The notes beneath the pieces are model-generated. The model was not told where the DNA came from. It saw nothing but the letters and a program-made list of their open reading frames with translations, and ran no database searches. DNA of 64,000 nt from Deroplatys truncata (lineage: Eukaryota; Arthropoda; Insecta; Mantodea; Mantidae), in the NCBI GenBank assembly GCA_030765065.1, contig CM060978.1, forward strand, positions 58,494,421 to 58,558,420, read 5' to 3'. The translations under genes were made by a program, and so were the position numbers. This document shows positions 1 through 11,075 of the stretch, in pieces (the stretch's first letter is position 1; the number at the start of each line of letters is the position of its first letter).

Positions 1-299
1 TGTCTGCGCATTTTGACAGATATCACTACCTTCTCTCCAATGCAGTTTTAACCTTTATGCTCATTTTCAGAGCCAATTTTATGTCGTAAGCAAATATCTT
101 AAACATCATCCTTTACCCAAAATCACTAAAGCCTTCTTCAAAGCTATAACACTTATTATGATAGAAAGCTTGGTTGCCTCCAAAGATACTTCTGGGCTGA
201 TCATCCATGAAAGGATTTTAATGATATCTGTATGTTTCTCTAACTCTTACACAAAGTTATATATAAAATTCATTCAGAATTAAGAGTACTTACAGGTTA

Positions 300-500
300 T
301 TTACAAAAATCCATTTAATTTTTCATGGCAGTATCTCAGCATGTGATATTTATCAAATTTCTACAACTTTTTTGAGAAATTAAAAAGATAACAAAATGTT
401 TATGTCAACGGTAGTTTGGAATGGAGGACTTTGTGAATCAATTTGGTATTTATCCATCTTTTTGTTTTTTGAGTTATGCTGCTCTCTTTTGTATGCATCT
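300..500 (-). repeat. Decayed HINE-like relic
   Basis: On the plus strand it keeps the order found in the opposite sense of the family: ATGTGATATTT.ATCAAA, TTTTGAGAAATTAAAA, GGTAGTTTGGAATGG, TTTGGTATTTATCC, TTTTGAGTTATGCTG. The ends are lost. Confidence 0.35.
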
Positions 501-1542
501 AAAGTTGTATATTTACAGTAAAAATTCAATATAACTATTATAGTCAATTGGCAGAAAAAGCAAAAGTCAAAACATGCTCATCGCTCACTTTAATCAGTTG
601 TGGGAAAAAATTATACTTTTTCATCCGTGTGCTGGTTATGCCACTTTTGGAGCTTAAGACTGAAGACGTTTCCAGCCCTGCATAGTTGTCACGTTTTGAA
701 GCCATGTCCTTTGCTTCAATATTTCCTGTTGATTCTGCTGCCGGTTGCTACAGTGGCAAAGCTATGAGATCTGCTCTCAGAGTATGCATAGGCGTATTGT
801 AAAGGATAACATCAATTTAAATTGACTGAGAAATTTAAGGTCATCTAATACTTGGGCTACTGAAGCGAGTTGCCGATCGTTTGAAGATAAAGAATCAAAC
901 TGATTATGAATCATAGCACTTGAAGGTATAACAATTAGTTTATTATACCTGCTAACTTTTGCAGTAGCAATTTTAGACTGTGTCCGCAATAAAAGAAACT
1001 AGAAGCGCAACTTGCCATAAGTCGCTAAAATGTTGCACGGAAAGATCCCTCCCAATAGCCACTAAATCTTACTTACACAAGTGCATTACAATAACAACGG
1101 GTAATCAACTGTTACATAATCAAATGAATAAGTCTCAAGAGAGAGTGTGATGGATGTATGCCCAAATGTGTCTCTGATTTAGAATTCACGCCTATTTCTT
1201 AAGCTCCACCTACCTATGACTCCTCTCACTAAGTTACTTCATATGCAGACCAATCTCCTAAACTGTTATGTATGCGCTTTTGAACTGTTGCTATGCAGAC
1301 CTACTAAACTCTCAGAGATACCTTTTGCTTCTCTAATTTACAGAATTCTGGTCTACATGATTTAGCAAACGTACTGAACTTATAACCTAACTGCATTCCA
1401 AGAATCTTTAAGCTAATGCTTCCGCTTCTCATGCTCTTACTAATGACTTTGCTTAACACGGACAAATCTTTCAACTCAAGGTTATTAAGTTACACATTGG
1501 TTTAATATACGGAAATTATTGATTGAAATTATTCCCTCCCTC

Positions 1543-1571
1543 CCACCCCCTCCCTTCCTCCCTTTTCTCTT
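1543..1571 (-). other. Homopyrimidine tract / potential G-quadruplex
   Basis: On the plus strand it is C/T-rich with several CCC runs (CCCTCCCTCCCACCCCCTCC and onward). The minus strand, which is the Ddr-sense strand, therefore carries at least four G-runs with 1-3 base loops, fitting a G-quadruplex. It lies just beyond the leader of the 1.75-2.5 kb LTR. Confidence 0.45.
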
Positions 1572-1603
1572 TTGTGACAGTTTAGTTTTTATGTTTATTT
1601 ATT

Positions 1604-1752
1604 TATTGAGCCCCACGTTTGGGAGCCAATTTGTGACGGTATTCTTTGTTAAGTTTGTTAGCTCCACGTTGTGGTAGCCAATTTGCGATGGTATTAGTGT
1701 TTGTTTGAAAGATGCTACTGTTTATTTGCTGCATGTATAAAAGACAATTTGT
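1604..1752 (-). repeat. Tandem primer-binding-site-like modules after an LTR
   Basis: Reading the minus strand from the LTR end at 1750, 'ACCGCGACAAATTG' is followed by two more modules. One is 'CCATCGCAAATTGGCTACC..ACGTGGAGCT' (about 1690-1659). The other is 'CCGTCACAAATTGGCTCCC.AACGTGGGGCTC' (about 1641-1608). The last closely resembles the complement of the 3' end of animal tRNA-Lys(CTT) plus CCA, a classical retrotransposon primer site. Each module is preceded by a copy of the LTR terminus, so LTR-end plus PBS is repeated at about 50-bp spacing. Confidence 0.55.
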
Positions 1753-2535
1753 CGCGGTCACTTCGTGTTAGGTTTTACTGAGCGCCTGTTATTTTATTTA
1801 ATTTTGGGTTCACTGTCCTCCGGCTAGCTATGATCTTTTTGGTCGAGCACTTATCTTATACAGGTGTGTAAACGGAAAGGAGTTTTTATCCAAAGATAAC
1901 ACTGATAAAAGAATTTGTTTTATACTTTTATTGTCGTAACATATTATGCACTTTCACATATTAATCTTGACACTCGCCAAACTGAAACTGTTATAATAAC
2001 TTATTTACTGCACATTATTAATTCTCGTACTTCAACTTTTTGTGTAATTAACTTTACGACACTTGAGATTTTTTTATAACTTTGCTACGCGTAACCTGCG
2101 AATCGATAAACTGTGCGATGAATGCAGCGACGTGTAATGTACAAATGTTTCCGATGGACTGGACGAATTTGACTCAGACCTAGCCCTCTTTATACTCCTA
2201 CATCCCGATATGCCTAAAGATTATAACCGAGCTGCTATTGGTTAATAAAACGCGCCAACATTAGCGTCTATTTTTATATCCAATGAAAATTACGAAAACA
2301 TATGCTCTAGGGAAAAATGTTCCAGCAAATTCTAAGAAAAACGCGCCAATATTACGTCATTTGCTCGTCTCTAATAATGATAAACAGCTCACCCCCTCGC
2401 TACATTATTGCACGCTATTATTGTCAGTTTCAGTAAGACCGTATAAACCCACTTCTCGACAATGCTTACAATCATCAAACATCTGAAATCAATGTCACAC
2501 AATAATGCATATTCACACTATAATCACTCTTGACA
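1750..2535 (-). mobile_element. LTR of a retrotransposon (solo LTR plus leader)
   Basis: Homologous along its length to 5690-6504 in the opposite orientation. On the minus strand the order is: conserved U3 with TGACGTAA near 2360, CCAATAGCAG near 2236, TATA box GAGTATAAAG near 2190, AATAAAAG polyadenylation-type signal near 1925, the conserved GGATAAAAACTCC/TTCCGTTTACAC block, and the end ACCGCGACA. No gag or pol reading frame is attached. It probably belongs to an insect LTR retrotransposon using tRNA-Lys, judged from the adjacent modules. Confidence 0.6.
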
Positions 2536-2568
2536 TTTAAATAATTTGTGATACAAATTACTGCGTCA

Positions 2569-2571
<3 letters not shown>

Positions 2572-2615
<44 letters not shown>

Positions 2616-2617
2616 TA
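2572..2617. repeat. (TTTC)n microsatellite
   Basis: About eleven uninterrupted copies of CTTT. Confidence 0.95.
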
Positions 2618-2654
2618 TATCTTCTGATCAATAATTACGGTATCAAAACTCAGT

Positions 2655-2890
2655 TTGGCTCCCGAGGCGGGATCAAACCGGTGGAGGGCGATAAATTTTT
2701 TCGGGCGTAAAAATCCTTAGCATAGCTTTCTTCAGAATGGAAGTAAAGCCGGTGGTCCCGTGTCGTAGATTTACGGCACGTAAAGCAACCTCAAGCCAGA
2801 AAAAGAGGCCTCTGAACAAAATGTCCAATCTTTCACGCCCAATATAGCATGGAACGCTAAGAACCAAAGTAGTTAGAGTGCGTCCAAAAA
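2655..2890 (+). mobile_element. tRNA-derived SINE, 5'-truncated copy
   Basis: Starts at a box-B-like GGGATCAAACC and continues with the same body as the 42.5-kb copy: TTTTCGGGCGTAAAAA, GGTCCCGTGTCGTAGATTTA, CGGCACGTAAA, CACGCCCAATATAG. The tRNA-like head before box B is missing. Confidence 0.7.
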
Positions 2891-3174
2891 TAAAAACTCA
2901 ACTTTTATCAACAAACAATTCGTGTGATGAGGTTTCAATGACCTAATGTTACAGTGCGCAGGTTATACAGGGTTTTCTGTCCTTACAGGAACCCTTGTTC
3001 ATCAACATGTTCAATAGTCTTCAGAAACGTTATGAACAACGTGTGGCACGTGACGGTTCTCAATTTGAACACATTAACCAACCAGTGTCGTTTGTTTTGG
3101 TGCATGTGTAGATAGTCCGTTATATAGGGCATTGTAACTGTTTAACCTGACATGATTTTGATCGAAGAGCTTAC

Positions 3175-3417
3175 CTCGCCAAATTCTCCCTGTCCCAGTT
3201 TCTCCAGGACCCGAAGCTGTTCACGAGGAAATCGACACAGAGGAGGAATGTCGTCTTCTTCCTCGTCGTCATCGTCGTCAGTTGCCGTTGTCAGCACTTC
3301 CGGGCTGACTGGAGCACCATACGTGGAGGAACCACTTGTCCCTTGATTGTTGCTGGCTAAGAGCGGCACCGACATGGGCGGCGGGGACAAGGGAGGCGGG
3401 GGAGCTTGTGCTGCTGC
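3175..3417 (-). CDS. Ddr: DDR receptor tyrosine kinase, internal exon C (start of kinase domain)
   Basis: Minus-strand exon of 243 nt, exactly 81 codons, phase 0 at both ends. The acceptor is AATGTTTCAG|GCAGCA and the donor is GGCGAG|GTAAGC. The peptide opens AAAQAPPPPLSPPPM, continues through a Ser/Gly/Asn linker and a strongly acidic run (Asp/Glu, about residues 49-58), then IPPLCRFPREQLRVLEKLG and the glycine-rich loop GQGEFGE. FPR..L...EKLG.G.FGE is the start of the DDR kinase domain, where ATP-binding begins. The VAIK lysine, HRD and DFG exons must lie to the left of base 1. An ATG inside the preceding intron is in frame but is not the start; the splice acceptor lies just after it. The main uncertainty is whether a small extra exon is used alternatively between B and C. 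Confidence 0.9.
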
Positions 3418-3597
3418 CTGAAACATTAATTACACTTAGTTTAATATCTTTCCTAACATTCTAAAAATACAGTGAGGCTAGACCGATTGCACATCTAGCA
3501 CCGGTACTATTCTTAGGCCAATGGCGTTTCATCAGTTGTGTTCTGGCAGTTGCATGGAACGTACATATTTTGCGCCTCAAAAATAAAATTGTGTTGT

Positions 3598-3705
3598 GTG
3601 TACCACGTATCTAGCGAGTAGAGAAGTGTTATTCCAACCAAAAATTTGATACCAAGAGTTCACATAAAATGTGTTTGAGCCCCCTGAAGATTTTCAAGAA
3701 ACTTT
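3598..3705 (+). repeat. HINE-like fragment, 5' end
   Basis: TACCACGTATCTAGCGAGTA is followed by GTGTTATTCCAACCAAAAAT and TTTGAGCCCCCTGAA: the first 100 bases of the element, diverged. Confidence 0.5.
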
Positions 3706-3734
3706 ACTCCACTGCAAATAGCCCTTTCGTTATT

Positions 3735-4135
3735 TCTACTCTTTTTTTATGAAAGCTTATTTCTTTTACTTACTTTATGTTAATCGAAATAAACCTTTGC
3801 AGATACATTTCGTTGTAGGTACAAGGGGGATAGAGGAAACCAAATCGATAGTCAGATGTTCTAAAGCTGTTCGGTTTATTGTGACCGCCTTACCTCCATT
3901 GCAGAAACAACTGAATAGCGACAACACTAAGAAAATCACAAAAAATTGAATATTTCTAATCAATAATAACGGATCCCTCGGAAGTGGCTGAAAACGTTTA
4001 TTGAGATAAATTGTGTGCTTTAAGTATGTCTACTTTTCTTGTGCAGCACGCTTCTGACTATTTCTTACAGACAGTCGATCCGTTATACAAAATTATAGAA
4101 ATATAATTAATTCCGAAAGAAGAAGACTTCACAGT
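3735..4135 (-). repeat. HINE-like old-subfamily fragment, 3' half
   Basis: On the plus strand it matches the old-subfamily 3' half: CTTTATGTTAATCGAAATAA, CTTTGCAGATACATT, GATAGTCA, AATAACGGATCCCTCGGAA, AAATTGTGTGCTTTAA. Confidence 0.5.
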
Positions 4136-4499
4136 GTAGCGGAACGCACGTTGGCGGCGGGTTTGGGATTTATGAACCACAGGTGAGGTAACCAATTCTG
4201 AGAAGGGGCGCTCAGGGTAGAGGATGAATGGTTTGTTAGGTATGAGGCTCTTTCCTCAGAATAGGAGATGAAAAAAAAACCTTCACTTTTCCCCGTTTAT
4301 GTGATGATCCACACAACATATTAAACATTTTTTACTCTCTAGATTTTTACAATCCTACCAGATTATTTATCGCAACCCCGACTACAATATAGAATCAATG
4401 AAATACACTCCCCCATTACTATCCCCGTCTTCATATAATGATTACAGCAATAAGCTAATTGACTTCGTGAACTTAGCACATACTTATACACGCGCATTC

Positions 4500-5565
4500 T
4501 GACGACGACATGTTGACAGGCTGAGGGCAGTCCGAAGATGTGTTATACGTGAACCCGCCCTAAATAGTGCTAAACCACTTAGTGATGGGATGTGGGATTT
4601 ACAGGATCTCTGGTGAAGTTTATGTAGGAGAGTGAAAGGAAGTAGTAAGATTGCTCCTCAACGGTTGCCGGCCATGGTGCAACGGCTGTGCACCGCTGGT
4701 GTGATTATTTTACCAAATTTGTGTTTAGGCGGTTGTAATTGTGATAATTCAAACTTCTCTTGGAGAGATTATACAGGAGCTCAGCCCTAGCTGCTGATGG
4801 AGGTCTCCGTAGTTACTGGATGTGCCCGCATACTATGCGGGGAAGCCGGTGACGCTAGCGCCGTGCTCTAGGGTTATAATTCCCTAGAGACCGAGCGAGG
4901 ACGCTTCATGGTGTATCAACTTATAACGTTTGCGGCCCGGCGCCTAATTTCATCCTCCATGTAGGGAAGAGATGAGGCTTCGTGAAGCAGTCTCACGGGA
5001 AAGGAGCGGTGTACAGAATAGATAGCCCGAAGACCCCTATTCTGCACCCGTTGCAGAAGCATAAATTGGAGTCTGAGACCATGCCCCAGATCTCGCAGGC
5101 GTAAAGCAGGAGCGCTCGAAAAAGGGTAGCTTAAGTGGAACAGGTATCCCCAACCTCAGCAGGGGGTACAGTGAGGCCGTAGCCCCAGGCCCGAAGCGCC
5201 AGATCCTGAATGTGTTCCCCGAAAGTTAGTTCTTTATCTAGCTTAACTCGCAAGTATATAATGCCATTCGCCCATTCTATGCTTCTCCCGAGATAGGTGA
5301 ATGTAAGTTTGCGGGAAAGCGGCGCTTGGTGAAAAAATTGGCGAGTTTATGGATAATCGCCAACGCTTGCACCACTCTTGGAGAAGGCGGAGGTATCTCT
5401 GAAGGGGGTTGAAGGCTCTGCGCAATCTGTGCAATACAGGAGCACGTCGTCAGCATATTGAGCTATGTTGACGCGCTCTGTAAGAAGATCGGCAACATTC
5501 ACGCTGAACAGCCTTCGGGGACACCGGCTCTTATTGGCCTTAGTGTTGATTTGTTTCCCACAACT
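4500..5565 (-). pseudogene. LINE reverse-transcriptase C-terminal fragment and 3' UTR
   Basis: Minus-strand remnant of a non-LTR retrotransposon ORF2. A segment with LLFSVNVADLLTERVNIAQ and the catalytic YADDVLLY (about 5438-5466) runs in one frame; RYLRLLQEWCKRWRLSI continues in another (about 5340-5400); then come HLSREKHRMGEWHYILAS and a LLLYACEIWG-like segment (about 5090), as in the RT connection region of Jockey/I-type elements. At least two frameshifts and several stops are present. Left of about 4930 lies a 3'-UTR-like stretch with no frame. It is 5'-truncated; nothing of the endonuclease is visible. Confidence 0.7.
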
Positions 5566-5679
5566 GAAACTCAAAAGTGTGGTGTTTGAGGTGTGTGTGT
5601 GTAGTAAATGTATAATGTGTGTAGGGAGCACCAGGTAGATGAGTTTCAGGGGCAGATCCGCATGTGAGGCAGTATTTTA

Positions 5680-6504
5680 TATCACAACACTGTGAATGCC
5701 AGAGTGATTGTAGTGTAAATTATTGTATGACAATGATTTTAGATGTTTGTTAGCTATAAGCATTGTTAGGAAATAAGCTTACACGGCCTCACTGAAACTG
5801 AAAATAGGAGTGGGTAACAATGAACCGATGGGGTGTTTATCACTAAGAAGAGACAAACAAATGACGTCAGGGTGCCTTTCTTTAGAAATGGAGGGAATAT
5901 CTTCCCTTGAGCATATGTGTTAGTAATTATGATTGGCTGACAAAACAGACGCTAATGTTTGCGCGATTTGGTAACCGATAGCAGCTCTATTATAATGTTT
6001 AGGCATTTCGAGGTGAAGGAGTATAAATTCTCGAGCCATAAGCATGTTCACGCAGTTCTAAGAACTCTTTCGCGAGGTACACGTCATGCAGTCTTGAAAA
6101 GTCATTCGCGAGGTACACGTCGCGCAGTCTTGAAGAATCTATCGTGAAGTGCACATTATACAGTTTGGAAGAATCTCTCGCGTTGTAAAGTTAGTTACAA
6201 AATGTGAAGTACGCGGAACTAATACGACAGTAATTACATTCGTAAATATAACAGTTTCAGTCAGGCGTGTATAAAGATCAAAGATGTGAACTATTAATTA
6301 AGTGTGGCGGCAATAAAGTGTGAAAACAAATTCTTTTATAAGTGTTATCTTTTAGTAATAATTCCTTTCCGTTTACACACCCTGATCAGAGATATTTGCT
6401 CGACTGAGTAATAATAGCTAGCCGGCAAAGCACCCAAATCTTAAAATAATAAAACAATAACAGGCGCCCAGCAAATAAGATAACACGAACAGAATACCGC
6501 GACA
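5680..6504 (+). mobile_element. LTR of a retrotransposon (solo, plus strand)
   Basis: Inverted homologue of 1750-2535. Shared landmarks in order: GAGTGATTGTAGTGT, GACAATGATTTTAGATGTTT, CACTGAAACTGA, AATGACGTCAG (CRE-like, 5859-5869), GACGCTAATGTTTGCGCG, GAGTATAAATTC (TATA box, about 6017), CAATAAAGTGTGAAAAC (polyadenylation-type), TTCCTTTCCGTTTACACACC, and the end ACCGCGACA. About 6040-6180 there are three or four imperfect about 40-bp repeats of CTTTCGCGAGGTACACGT-type sequence in the transcribed part. No internal region follows. Confidence 0.6.
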
Positions 6505-7436
6505 CATGCTAGGTCGTCGAGAAGGCCTTCTCGACGTCTAGAGAGAAACATTCTGACGACGCGCGATACAGCTTACCCTGACAAGATAAAGAGCTGAAGT
6601 GAAGATGTTACATCTGAAACTGCGTTCCCGTCATGGATAAATTCTAGCCTATTTCCCTTTTCTAGTTTAATCCAACCCTTTTCTTTCTTTTTTTTTTCTT
6701 TTCTTTTTTTGCACACATGATTTTCCTGTATTCGTATTGGCTATTTTACACATTTTTCTCTGTTTCTATTGGCCATTGAAGTTTCGTTGCACATGAGTGA
6801 TTTCTGTCTATTGTACTTATAGCCAGACGGACTTTCCCTGCCTCCGAATTCCATAATAACTAAGTGCCTCTTAATGATTTCTTGGCCGGTCTCTAGTGAA
6901 ACATTGCTAACATAGACGATTTTAACTCATTTTTTACCACTCAGAAATACAGGGTTTCTTACATTTTACCATTTATTCATTATCATTCATATTTAAATTC
7001 TTTTATTTATTAAATCGTGTTCGTTTTCTTAGCTTCTGTCCTTTATATCTGTATTTCCCTTTACTATTCTTACCATTATTTGGTTTCTTGCATTGATATT
7101 TAGCTGAATTTTATACAATTCTTCTTGTTGCTTTTCATATTTTATTAATCTAGTTCTTCACATATTCATATTATTATAATTATTACTGTAGCAGCAACCC
7201 GCCACAAAACTAAGTTTAACACAGATTGTACAGTAAACAACTTCTCGACACACGCCACAAAGGCGCTAAAATATAAGCAACCTGCACACAATGTAAGTAG
7301 CAGTTAGTATTAGTACGCGCCACAACAGCGCTGAGGGTTAAGTAGTTCAAACTCGGTAAACCAGATGGCGCCACGGGTAGTTGGTACACGGAACTACGCC
7401 TTAATGACCAGGAATGTGAAATGAATAGGCCAAAGG

Positions 7437-8680
7437 ATGCAACGAATAAAGGCACTTAGCTTCGATCTCTCCTACAAGCAACACGGGAAGGAAGCAGCCT
7501 CCAAGCTTCCTCCTCGGGGGCTAGCCACCACCAACGCCGCCGAAGAAGAACAGCTTCCCGCCTCTTCGCCGCCGCCAACCTCACGCCCAGCCTCACGCCG
7601 CTGAACCGCGTGCCTGCACGCTACTCCGCAGTTGTCCGGGGAGTGCATCGCCAACTCCCCGACACACTTCTGCTCTACGCCGCGCAGCGCTTTTGGCCGT
7701 CTGCAGCCAAAGCGACGAGAATCAGGAATGCCAAGAGTCCAACATTGCTGGTAAGGCTCATCTTCTTGGATGAGGACGACTACTCGGCGGCCCTGGGCGC
7801 ACGACTGCCCTTGTTATGGCAACCACTTCGCTTGAGGCCAGCCGCAATTTGCGCCCAATACCATGCCGCCGCTGCTGCCTATACGGGCACAAAGACGCTT
7901 CGTGTGACGCCGCTGCCCGCTGCCACTATTGTGGCAATGAGGCACTCACCGCCGACTGCAGGTCACAGGACCTTACCCATCGCCGCCGCTTCTGCGCCTC
8001 CTGTGGGGGCAAGGGGTACTTCACCGGCCAGGCCGTCTACCCACGTAGAGCCGAACGACCGACTCTTCACGACACTGCAGGTATACACAACATTGCAGAG
8101 CGACACCTCTCGGCTAGAACACCAGTTGGCGAATATCAACACTCTAGTTGAGCAAAATACAGCCAGCAACAATAGCATCCTTGAAGCAATTCAGGATCTT
8201 CACGCCGAGTTTCTGGACTTAGCCAGCCGCCTCACCGCTCTTGAGGAGCAGTTCTTGGCCTAATTCACCTCCATACAAGCACAGCACGAGAACGTTCACA
8301 ACAACTTTACAGAACACTAACTACAGACGACTTCAACGCCCACATGCGTTCACTTCAGAGAATCGTCAAGGATGAGTTCAAACTCTTCCTAAGGAAGCTC
8401 AACGAATAACTGCCAGAACTTCCGGAATGGGCGGACGCAGCACAATATCCGGCCGGCCAATATATTTCTACTTTGAATACGCTGATGCAGGAGCGGAGCA
8501 GCCGAAATATCACACCTGAATTCCTCTTTTTCCTTTTTCTATTTTCCTTCCGGTGGAGAAGTTTTAGTGTGTATGCCGACTATTAGTGAGACCCACACAC
8601 TCAGTCCCGACTCCCATTGGGGCTGAGGTAGTGAGTAAACCATTTTCTCCTCCACTCGAAAAAAAGCGAATAAAAATCTA
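7437..8680 (+). pseudogene. Jockey-type LINE ORF1 relic (zinc-knuckle protein) and 3' UTR
   Basis: Plus-strand remnant of a non-LTR ORF1 in three frames. A Pro/Ala/Ser-rich start (7437-7602) leads into LVRLIFLDEDDYSAALGARL (about 7748-7810). A shift then gives a zinc-knuckle block from about 7816: CRRCCLYGHKDASC is a complete C-x2-C-x4-H-x4-C knuckle, CHYCGN...C has lost its His, and CASCGGKGYF is a third, broken one. The frame then returns to an acidic coiled-coil-like tail, with SRLEHQLANINTLVEQN and LDLASRLTALEEQ, ending 8263. A 3'-UTR-like block (CCGGTGGAGAAGTTTTAGTG ... CCTCCACTCGAAAAAAA) occupies 8545-8670. Endonuclease sequence is absent. Confidence 0.7.
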
Positions 8681-8689
8681 GCACTACCC

Positions 8690-10130
8690 ATCATAATAGA
8701 CCAATTAAATTCCTAAACACTATGAGCAAGGTATTAGAAAAAGTAATATAAAATGAATAAACAAGCATATACACAAACACAATATTCTAATACCCGAACA
8801 CTTTGGGTTTAGAGCGCAACACTCCACTACCCTACAATTACTAAGAATCACTGAAGAAATTACGAAAGGTTTTAACACAAACAATTTGACAGGCGTCCTC
8901 TATCTAGATATTGAACGCGCATTTGATAAAGTCTAGCATACCAGGCTTCTCAGGAAGCTAAAACAACACCACTTTCCAGACTCAGCTGTAGCCCTCATTA
9001 GGGACTACCTCCACGACCGACGCTTTCATACCACAGTGGAGGAAGCAGTATCAAGCACCAAACAAATAAAAGCCGGATTCCCACAAGGAAGTCTCTTGGG
9101 ACCGACTCTGTTTAATGTTTATATAAACGACATGCCCGATCTAGTAAGAACGAACAATGCATATATGCGGATGATACTGCTATAATAACGCAATCTACGC
9201 AGCCTCGAGCTATACACTTGCGACTACAAAATTCATTAAACACGCTCGAATCGTGGTTCACCAAATGTAGAATTAAGGTGAACCTCAGAAAAACCCAAGC
9301 AGTAATCTTTACAAAAAGACTTCTTCGTCGGAAAAGTAAAAACGCACTGCAACCCCTAAACTATCAAGGCGAAGGAATAGAATGGAAAGACCAAGTGACC
9401 TACCTAGACCTAATTATGGATCAAGGAATTACTTGGAATAAACGCATAGCTAAAGTCAGAGTTAAGGCCAATGGCCAGCTGAACAGACTACTCCCACTCT
9501 TCAATACTAACAGTAAACTTAAGCTAAATATGGGTCTTTCCCTATACAAAACACTAATTCGCCCTATCATTAAGTATGCGGCCCCGGTATGGGGATACGC
9601 TGCCAAAACACACAACATAAGCTGCAAACACTCCAAAATAGGATAAGAAGAATAGCGAAACAACTGCCGGTAGCACCAACATATCTGCTACATCAGGAGT
9701 TAAAACTACACTGAATTAAGAATTCATTAAGAATCAAAGCTTTAACCTATATAAGCGCAAAGAAAAGAACAGCAATGCACAAACAAGCACAAACGATCGC
9801 TGTCACTATTTGACAGGACCTTCGGCCTGGGGGAACCGGAAATCAACATACAAGAATACCTTGATGCCCTATTAATATACCCGTAAGCATTATCCATGAT
9901 TACACTTATACTACGTAACCATTGGTAGCTCTCGAAGTCCATGCTCTGTGAGCCAAGGCAGCCTCAGGAATGAGGACCTCCGCGAGTGGCACTGGCTCGC
10001 ACCTGCACCTTCAGGCAGGCAGCCCGTTGGTTGTGCACTTTACACGACCAAGCTTGAATAAGGACACGATAAATGTGAAACGACGAAGCCAAAATGGCAG
10101 AAAATAACAAAAACCAAAGAATAATTTAAT
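8690..10130 (+). pseudogene. Jockey-type LINE reverse transcriptase relic
   Basis: Plus-strand RT domain. The order is HFGFRAQHSTTLQLLRI (about 8805), GVLYLDIERAFDKV then a stop (8895-8938), FPQGSLLGPTLFNVYIND (about 9079-9135) and YADDTAIIT after a frameshift (about 9159-9187). Then comes an open stretch 9218-9644 with SLNTLESWFTKCRIKVN, KTQAVIFTKR, YLDLIMDQGITW and LYKTLIRPIIKYAAPVWGYA, the usual RT thumb and C-terminal segment. A tail rich in ACGACGAAGCCA and ACGACGCCATTAG (about 10080-10200) resembles a LINE 3' UTR. The 5' third, with the endonuclease, is missing. It is dead by stops and frameshifts. Confidence 0.8.
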
Positions 10131-10309
10131 TATATGACGACGCCATTAGACGAAGCATCTAAAATACTACAGTTATATAACGACGAAGCCATGTGGCATT
10201 AACTAAGTAATATCAATAAATGCTATAATGAATTGCAAATAGAAGATCACAAACGTACTAAGAATTTATATAGATATACTAATTTATGTGTATGCATGCT
10301 TAAGTTAGT

Positions 10310-10640
10310 TATTTCAGGGACGCAGCTACTGGCTCAAGAACCTGGACCGCGTACAAGTGCAGACTTGGAACGCACAACGCATCGAATACCAGGGGGCGCA
10401 GCGCTCCGACGTGGCAGGATCTTCAACAATACCCAGACTATCCTAACTCCTCACCATCATCCGGTTTAGGCCATAGCGGCAGGCCAATACACAAGCTCCT
10501 TGAATCCGCAGGTGCTATAAACGGTATTGAATGCTCTCCGGTGGAGGGTTTTTAGTGGGTAGGGCTACAGCTCACACACTCCCACAATGTGGTTAGTACG
10601 TAAATGTATTTTTCCTCCACTTGGAAAAAAGAAGCGAGTG
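10310..10640 (+). mobile_element. Second LINE 3' end with related 3' UTR
   Basis: CTCTCCGGTGGAGGGTTTTT and GTGGGTAGGGCTACAGCTCA ... TTTTTCCTCCACTTGGAAAA match the block at 8545-8670. The preceding 200 bases look like decayed coding sequence, without a recognisable domain. Confidence 0.5.
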
Positions 10641-10844
10641 GGCAGTCAGAACTGATTCGCACTACCGTACGGTCACTGTGTTCGGTGGGTTTACCCTTCA
10701 GCGTGCCTCACACATGCCAAGTGGAGCCTTGACCGCCCGGTGGAGTAAAACATCCAGTCCACAACAATTACTATCATTATTTGTTATTGTTATTATTTTA
10801 TACATTTTCGGACGAATGCTACTGCTTCAACAGACTAATCTAAA

Positions 10845-11075
10845 AAAAATGCAAGATATGCATGTTACTTTCATGAAGATATCTTAAACATATGGTCCTT
10901 TAAAAACTTTTTTTTACAAAATAAAAGTAATTAAACTTTTCCATGTAAAGATTAGTTGGGAGGAAGAATTTTCTTGAAATTTTTGTATCGCATCTTTAGA
11001 AGACGCTGAACTTATGCGCGATCGGTAGTTCATCTGACTAGCGAGGTTTCCGGTCTGTCGGATATTTAATAAAAA
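10845..11075 (-). repeat. HINE-like fragment
   Basis: On the plus strand: TGAAGATATCTTAAACATATGG, TTTTCCATGTAAAGATTAGT and TTTTCTTGAAATTTTTGTAT, then CGCATCTTTAGAAGACGCTG. Both ends are missing. Confidence 0.55.

Larger units (their letters stand above)
1..3174 (-). other. Ddr intron downstream of exon C (partial)
   Basis: Starts with GTAAGC at 3174 reading leftwards and runs off the window. It holds a decayed HINE-like relic (about 300-500), a pyrimidine tract (1543-1571), primer-binding-site-like modules and a solo LTR (about 1600-2535), a TTTC microsatellite and a SINE. Bases 1-300, 560-1540 and 2900-3140 are AT-rich and show nothing I can assign. Confidence 0.8.

Noticed and set aside
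3152-3346. Plus-strand Ser-rich frame opposite exon C
   Set aside because: It is the complement of the acidic Asp/Glu codons of the DDR exon; splice sites and kinase motif are on the minus strand.
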